DNA of 20,026 bases from Prorocentrum cordatum (Eukaryota > Sar > Dinophyceae > Prorocentrales > Prorocentraceae), in the NCBI GenBank assembly GCA_963575745.1, contig CAUYUJ010020673.1, forward strand, positions 132,501 through 152,526, in the 5' to 3' direction. The notes beneath the pieces are model-generated. The model did no database searches and had not been told where the DNA came from. It was given only the letters and a program-made list of their open reading frames with translations. A program made the translations under genes and the position numbers. Below, in pieces: positions 16,360 through 20,026 of the stretch; the first letter of the stretch is position 1; each line of letters starts with the position of its first letter.

Positions 16360-16362
16360 TCA
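16360..16362 (-). other. In-frame TGA stop inside integrase
   Basis: It splits the integrase zinc finger from the catalytic core, whose first Asp lies six codons later. The frame is identical on both sides. Confidence 0.75.
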
Positions 16363-19300
16363 AAATTTCTTCGGTACGAACGCCTCATAAGTAGAATCAT
16401 CTTCGTTTTTCTCGAGATCTGAACGCATCTTATGTTTTCTTTTGCAAGGCTTGTTGCGAATCAAAGCTCGAGCGCATATCTCACAATCTGGGTGTTTGGG
16501 AGAATGAGTCAAGTAATGTCTGGGGTCAATGCTCGGTCTCTCGACGACAGGGAGAGCGCACTCAGGGCCCTGCTGCGGGTCACCGCTGCACGAGGGTTTA
16601 TTTAGAACCTCGAGGGTGTAACACCAGCATGGGCCTTTAGTGGGGGTCTCCTCTGCGGGGTCGATGGGAAAGGTCTGAAAGCGACCACGACCACAGTCCC
16701 TGTGAGACATGCTTTTCCACTGTGGCAGGATCACTCCGCAGCATGATGTCCTGACGCGTCGGCGTGGGCATTCCTTCGTGTGTCGCCTCGCGGAATACAA
16801 GGGGGTCGGCGGAGGTGGCGGAGCATCATGCATGTGGTCGATATTGATCTGTGGAATAAAGTTATGTACCACAGCCTGTTTAGGCTGGCCATGTGGGGGT
16901 GTTAGTACGCATCCAATTCTTCTGTTCCAATGTATATCCCAATCATCTTCCTCGACAAGACGACCCATGGACCAAACGGACGGGCAATTATCCATGATCA
17001 GGGTGTCTTTCTCGATGCCGAGTGCTGGGATTTTGACTCGTACATGTTGGTTGACGAATCTCTCGCCATTGGCGGTTTCCAAAATGTGTTCTCGTCCAAT
17101 GCGAATGCCCTTTTTCTCGGATTCTGTCATGTCGGCTTTATCTGAAATGTGTAATGCCGAACCGCTATCAAGGACGAAAGAACGCGATATTGCTACCGTG
17201 TCCTTTGTTGGAGGGGCGCTGGCTGCAGTTTCCTGCCGCGACGAAGCTGCAGTTTCCTGCTGCTCTGGTGCTGCAGTTGCCTGCTGCGCCGTGGCATATG
17301 TGTGGAGCAGCACGTCGTCCTGTGGAATTGCGACGTAGCAATAATCGAAGTGGATGTCCTCGTCGTCGTCCAGCCTCCGTATGAGGGCGAATGCATTCTC
17401 CTGGGCGCGTGTCAGATGAGCCTGAGAACGGATCCACCACCAATCGGGTATTGGATCTGGAACGTGGACAGCACCGCCTTTGTTTGGTGACTCCCGATAC
17501 GGTCTCATCTTACGTCGAACCGTGAAAAAATCGATATCGGTAGCAGCAAGGTTCCAGCGAACCTTTAGTTTTGGTGTCGATGTCGTCGCAGGCGGTTTGG
17601 TCTTGAGAATCTGGGCCTTTGAGATACCATGTGTAGGTGAAACTGCGAGGATCTTCTCGCGTATCACGTACACTCGGTTGGTGTTCCGAGCGGGAGAGCG
17701 CTGTCGTTGACTGGACTGCGATGTCCGACTGGAACGGGAGCCAGATCGTGAATCTCTCTGAGACCATCTTGTACCGCCTGGACTACGTGATCGGCCTTGC
17801 CGCTGAGACGAACGAGACGGCGATCGCGAGTCCTTCTGGGACCAGCGAGTGCCACCTGGGCTCTTGGAGGGCTGTCGAGTGTTCGTCGAGCCACGGTTGC
17901 CCCCCGGACTCCTGGAGTAAGCCCTGCCCCCCGGACTCCTGGTGAAAGATCGTGATCTCTGCGACCAGCGTCTACCACCTGGGCTTCGGGAGGGGAACCT
18001 CTGTTCGCTTCTGGGCCTGCTGGGGCTGCGAGGCGGCGTCTTGAAGCCATTTTTATAGTGGGCAAATTTGCAGGTATCCCCGTTGGTGCAATTGCCCTTC
18101 TGATAGAAGACGCAAGGATGCACGTGGTGCCGGTTGCAACCAGTGCGCTGACACATATTACCCTTTGCGAAATCGTAGCAAAAATACCTGGCAGCTGGAG
18201 GCCTCGAAGTAGCCGCGCCAGAGGCGCTGCCTCGAGCGTCTCTACGATGTTGAGATGATTGGCGATTCCTGGGAGGATCACGAGACGACGGGTGGCGTCT
18301 GGGCGGCGGTTTCTTTTCAGCAGTGTGCAAAAACTTACATGTATCTGGACGGGGACACCCTTTGCCCTTGAAGAAAGGGACGCAATGTGAGTTGCGGCTT
18401 GATTGTTTGGTCTTAGTCTTGGCAGGGGCAACGGTGTCCCGCGATTCTTTTTGCATGCTGTATTGATTCTTCTGTAGCTTGTGTAAATCAAGAACGTCGT
18501 AAACTCTTTGATGGAGCCAATTGTATGTCTTGATCTCCTCTCCGTTCTCATCTTTGGCTCCAGCCCTGGCTTTGTTGTATTTGCTCATGTCTTCTTTCAT
18601 CCAAGGATGTCTCTGAACCTGAGTACGAAAGAGGGATTCCATGATGTACATCTCGGGTAGTTTGGTAAGAGCCAATAGTAATCGATCCCATTCGACGATG
18701 AAACGCTGGAGATCGTCTCCGTGCATGCGTAGATTCTTAATGCGATCAAAGTCGTGAAGGTGATCCTCGGCAACGGTGACGTCAAATGAACGGATAATTT
18801 TCTGATATACCTGACGTCCTTTAAGCATGCGCTTGGCTTTGTGTTCAACGTCCTCTAACAGCTTCATTTGCAATCTTAACTCATGTGGGAGGATCTCGAG
18901 AAGAGCGTCAGCTAACTTACAGTCGAGGCTCTCGAAGTCGCCGCTGTCGGCGAGATCCTCAAAAGTCATCTCAGGGTTCTCCGCTATCATGATGAAGGCG
19001 TACGCCTGAGCTGGGCGTCCAGAGGCGTTTCTGAAACCCTTACGGACTCCGTTCATCCAATCGGCGACTCCTGTGATCTTAGGGAAGCCTGGGACCCGAA
19101 CACGGTCACTTTCTTTGACTGTGGCAGGAAGTAGTGACCCGCCGGCATTATACGGGGATTGCGCAACGTTGGAGCCGAGTGTACCTATATTAATGGGAGA
19201 GTGTGTTCGAAAGCTAGCATTGTCTGCAGCTGTCTCAGGGGCAGAAGGCTGGGCTGCGGTTCCCCGCTGCTCGTCAGCACCAGTTCCTGCCTGAGGAAGT

Positions 19301-20026
19301 GTCGGCTTGGAAGCGGCCCCAGTAGAACCCCCCGCATCGCGAACAGCGGCGTCAGGGGAGGGGCGGCGATAGCCGGTATCAGGTGTATGTTTGGCTGCGT
19401 CCGCGATGTGATCTTGTATTGTTTGCTCAAGCGTGGTGTTGTCTGCTTGCAGTTTTGCGACACAATCAGACAATACTTCCCATTCAGCGTGTTGATGTTT
19501 CTGAGTGTCTGTGAGGAATCGAACGTCATCCTTATTGTGGGTAGTAAGATTGACAATTAGAGTACGCAGGTCAACATTCTCGTTAGCAAGACGAGCCATC
19601 TCAGCGTTCATTTGATCCAGGCGCGCATTCGCGCGTGCTGACTCGGCGTCCCTCTCGGCCACAGAATCCTGCAGCTGCCTTTGCAAGTGGGCCACCTCCG
19701 CTCGGACGGTCTGTAGAACAGCTGCCGTCACGTCGGGGTTGGTCACCGTAGCAGTGGGACTCACCTGCGCAGTATGAGCCCGTGCGACCTGCAGCTCAGC
19801 TACGGTCTGCTCGAGAGTGTGGACTCTGGATAGAAGCTGTGGTACATGTTGAACCTGACAGGAAGAGAGTTGAGCTTGGAAAGCGTTCTCGGCCTCACAT
19901 AACTTGCCATACAAATCTTGCTGAACGGAGCGTGTATAATCGTGCAGCTCACGCGCTGCAGCTTCCGTTTCACCACGGATCGTGGCAATATGACCTTGTA
20001 GTGCGGTGGAAGGCGCTCCGAAGGCA
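16360..20026 (-). CDS. Gag - aspartic protease - integrase zinc finger (5' part cut by window edge)
   Basis: The frame is open to the right window edge, so the true start is outside; it ends at TGA 16360-16362. In order: a long coiled-coil-like N-terminal region (about 19430-19910), a helical Gag core (about 18450-19120), and three CCCH zinc fingers (18325-18384, 18121-18180, 18058-18114). These follow C-x8-C-x5-C-x3-H or close variants. Then come an Arg/Ser-rich stretch with SPGG repeats (about 17680-18040), a protease active site LDSGSALH (DSG at 17161-17169), and a compact H-x3-H-x6-C-x2-C integrase zinc finger (16474-16518). Gag should package RNA, and the protease should cut the polyprotein. 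CCCH fingers and an RS region replace the single CCHC knuckle usual in copia Gag. Six palindrome copies lie here. Sequence after the TGA continues the integrase without a gap, so the stop is probably a nonsense mutation. Confidence 0.85.
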   Translation of the reverse strand, partial: AFGAPSTALQGHIATIRGETEAAARELHDYTRSVQQDLYGKLCEAENAFQAQLSSCQVQHVPQLLSRVHTLEQTVAELQVARAHTAQVSPTATVTNPDVTAAVLQTVRAEVAHLQRQLQDSVAERDAESARANARLDQMNAEMARLANENVDLRTLIVNLTTHNKDDVRFLTDTQKHQHAEWEVLSDCVAKLQADNTTLEQTIQDHIADAAKHTPDTGYRRPSPDAAVRDAGGSTGAASKPTLPQAGTGADEQRGTAAQPSAPETAADNASFRTHSPINIGTLGSNVAQSPYNAGGSLLPATVKESDRVRVPGFPKITGVADWMNGVRKGFRNASGRPAQAYAFIMIAENPEMTFEDLADSGDFESLDCKLADALLEILPHELRLQMKLLEDVEHKAKRMLKGRQVYQKIIRSFDVTVAEDHLHDFDRIKNLRMHGDDLQRFIVEWDRLLLALTKLPEMYIMESLFRTQVQRHPWMKEDMSKYNKARAGAKDENGEEIKTYNWLHQRVYDVLDLHKLQKNQYSMQKESRDTVAPAKTKTKQSSRNSHCVPFFKGKGCPRPDTCKFLHTAEKKPPPRRHPSSRDPPRNRQSSQHRRDARGSASGAATSRPPAARYFCYDFAKGNMCQRTGCNRHHVHPCVFYQKGNCTNGDTCKFAHYKNGFKTPPRSPSRPRSEQRFPSRSPGGRRWSQRSRSFTRSPGGRAYSRSPGGNRGSTNTRQPSKSPGGTRWSQKDSRSPSRSSQRQGRSRSPGGTRWSQRDSRSGSRSSRTSQSSQRQRSPARNTNRVYVIREKILAVSPTHGISKAQILKTKPPATTSTPKLKVRWNLAATDIDFFTVRRKMRPYRESPNKGGAVHVPDPIPDWWWIRSQAHLTRAQENAFALIRRLDDDEDIHFDYCYVAIPQDDVLLHTYATAQQATAAPEQQETAASSRQETAASAPPTKDTVAISRSFVLDSGSALHISDKADMTESEKKGIRIGREHILETANGERFVNQHVRVKIPALGIEKDTLIMDNCPSVWSMGRLVEEDDWDIHWNRRIGCVLTPPHGQPKQAVVHNFIPQINIDHMHDAPPPPPTPLYSARRHTKECPRRRVRTSCCGVILPQWKSMSHRDCGRGRFQTFPIDPAEETPTKGPCWCYTLEVLNKPSCSGDPQQGPECALPVVERPSIDPRHYLTHSPKHPDCEICARALIRNKPCKRKHKMRSDLEKNEDDSTYEAFVPKKF
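16572..16589 (-). repeat. Palindrome copy in the third protein frame, read as SGDPQ
   Basis: GCTGCGGGTCACCGCTGC. Both seven-base arms are consensus and only the loop differs. It is the single copy read in this frame. Confidence 0.8.
17222..17287 (-). repeat. Tandem triplet of palindromes, 24-bp period, read as QQATAA, QQETAA and RQETAA
   Basis: Copies lie at 17222-17239, 17246-17263 and 17270-17287, all with stem pair 6/13 changed from G-C to A-T on both sides. They sit just upstream of the protease active site. A faint fourth relative (peptide KDTVA) is at 17192-17209. Confidence 0.92.
17685..18040 (-). repeat. Arg/Ser-rich SPGG tandem repeats in Gag
   Basis: The motif (R/K)SPGG recurs about five times, often followed by RWSQ, within an RS-dipeptide-rich stretch. 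At DNA level an 18-bp sequence is exactly repeated at 17898-17915 and 17925-17942 (27-bp period, nine codons). It looks like an RNA-binding or phosphorylatable low-complexity tail. Confidence 0.8.
18428..18445 (-). repeat. Eroded palindrome copy, read as SRDTVA
   Basis: GCAACGGTGTCCCGCGAT. The inner stem is kept and the right outer arm is lost. Confidence 0.6.
19253..19270 (-). repeat. 18-bp palindrome copy, read as QRGTAA
   Basis: One loop change (TTTC to TTCC). It lies in the linker between the coiled-coil region and the Gag core. Confidence 0.88.

Larger units (their letters stand above)
2584..20026 (-). mobile_element. Very long Ty1/copia-type retrotransposon, 5'-truncated by the window edge, degraded
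   Basis: The domain order on the minus strand is Gag, aspartic protease, integrase, reverse transcriptase, RNase H. That is the Ty1/copia order (integrase before reverse transcriptase) and not the gypsy order. The RT carries a YVDD box. The RNase H has the copia-type DASYAD, SSTESE and EDNEA motifs. More than 9 kb of further coding sequence follows RNase H (about 12,060 down to 2853), far more than in a standard copia element. The main frame runs through from the window edge to 7231 with three isolated stop codons, and the last protein continues in the +1 frame. No LTR or primer-binding site could be identified, because the 5' end is not in the window. The left boundary at 2584 is only a guess based on the A18 run. 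Confidence 0.8.

Noticed and set aside
16360-16362. TGA read as a sense codon (genetic code change)
   Set aside because: Another interruption of the same frame is TAA, and dinoflagellate nuclear genes use the standard code as far as I know. Point mutation is simpler.
3273-19270. Dispersed repeats as a CRISPR array
   Set aside because: The units are only 18 bp, lie kilobases apart or abut with 3-6 bp spacers, and are inside coding frames of a eukaryotic-type element. There are no spacers of regular length and no cas genes.

Overview
The window most likely comes from the nuclear genome of a dinoflagellate. This rests on a very long Ty1/copia-type retrotransposon polyprotein, a separate gene fragment whose motifs I associate from memory with repeated dinoflagellate hypothetical proteins, and a generally GC-rich sequence broken by long A/T homopolymers. 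I could run no database search, so the taxon is an inference. There is no bacterial-style operon, tRNA, rRNA or CRISPR array.

Layout. Positions 1-336 hold no gene that I can defend. From 337 to about 1145 on the + strand there is a broken gene fragment of an unrecognised family, with a frameshift at a G7 run. Positions 1146-2852 carry no gene; they hold homopolymers (C15, G14 plus a GGA tract, T18) and two stem-loops. Everything from 2853 to the right edge is one minus-strand, copia-order retroelement: coiled-coil Gag with three CCCH zinc fingers and an RS/SPGG-rich stretch, aspartic protease, integrase zinc finger, integrase core, reverse transcriptase, RNase H, then about 1,600 residues of unknown C-terminal extension. 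A further protein of about 1,470 residues follows in the +1 frame. The 5' end (5' LTR, primer-binding site, Gag start) lies beyond the right edge.

State of the element. One reading frame runs from the right edge to 7231 (about 4,265 codons). Only three single stop codons break it: TGA at 16360-16362, TGA at 14410-14412 inside an A-rich tract, and TAA at 14188-14190. A second A-rich tract of about 168 bp interrupts the reverse transcriptase without breaking its frame. The copy looks recently degraded, or partly mis-assembled at homopolymers, rather than ancient.

Most unusual signal. An 18-bp imperfect palindrome, GCTGCGGTTTCCCGCTGC on the + strand, occurs 26 times inside the retroelement coding sequence, always in the same orientation. 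I found none in the left 2.85 kb. The copies are read in two main protein frames (QRETAA or AAGNRS, once SGDPQ). They sit in linkers, often as 21- or 24-bp tandem pairs or triplets. Variant copies change both sides of the stem together at several base pairs, so the hairpin itself appears to be maintained. It behaves like an in-frame, protein-embedded palindromic element, comparable in concept to the Rickettsia palindromic elements.
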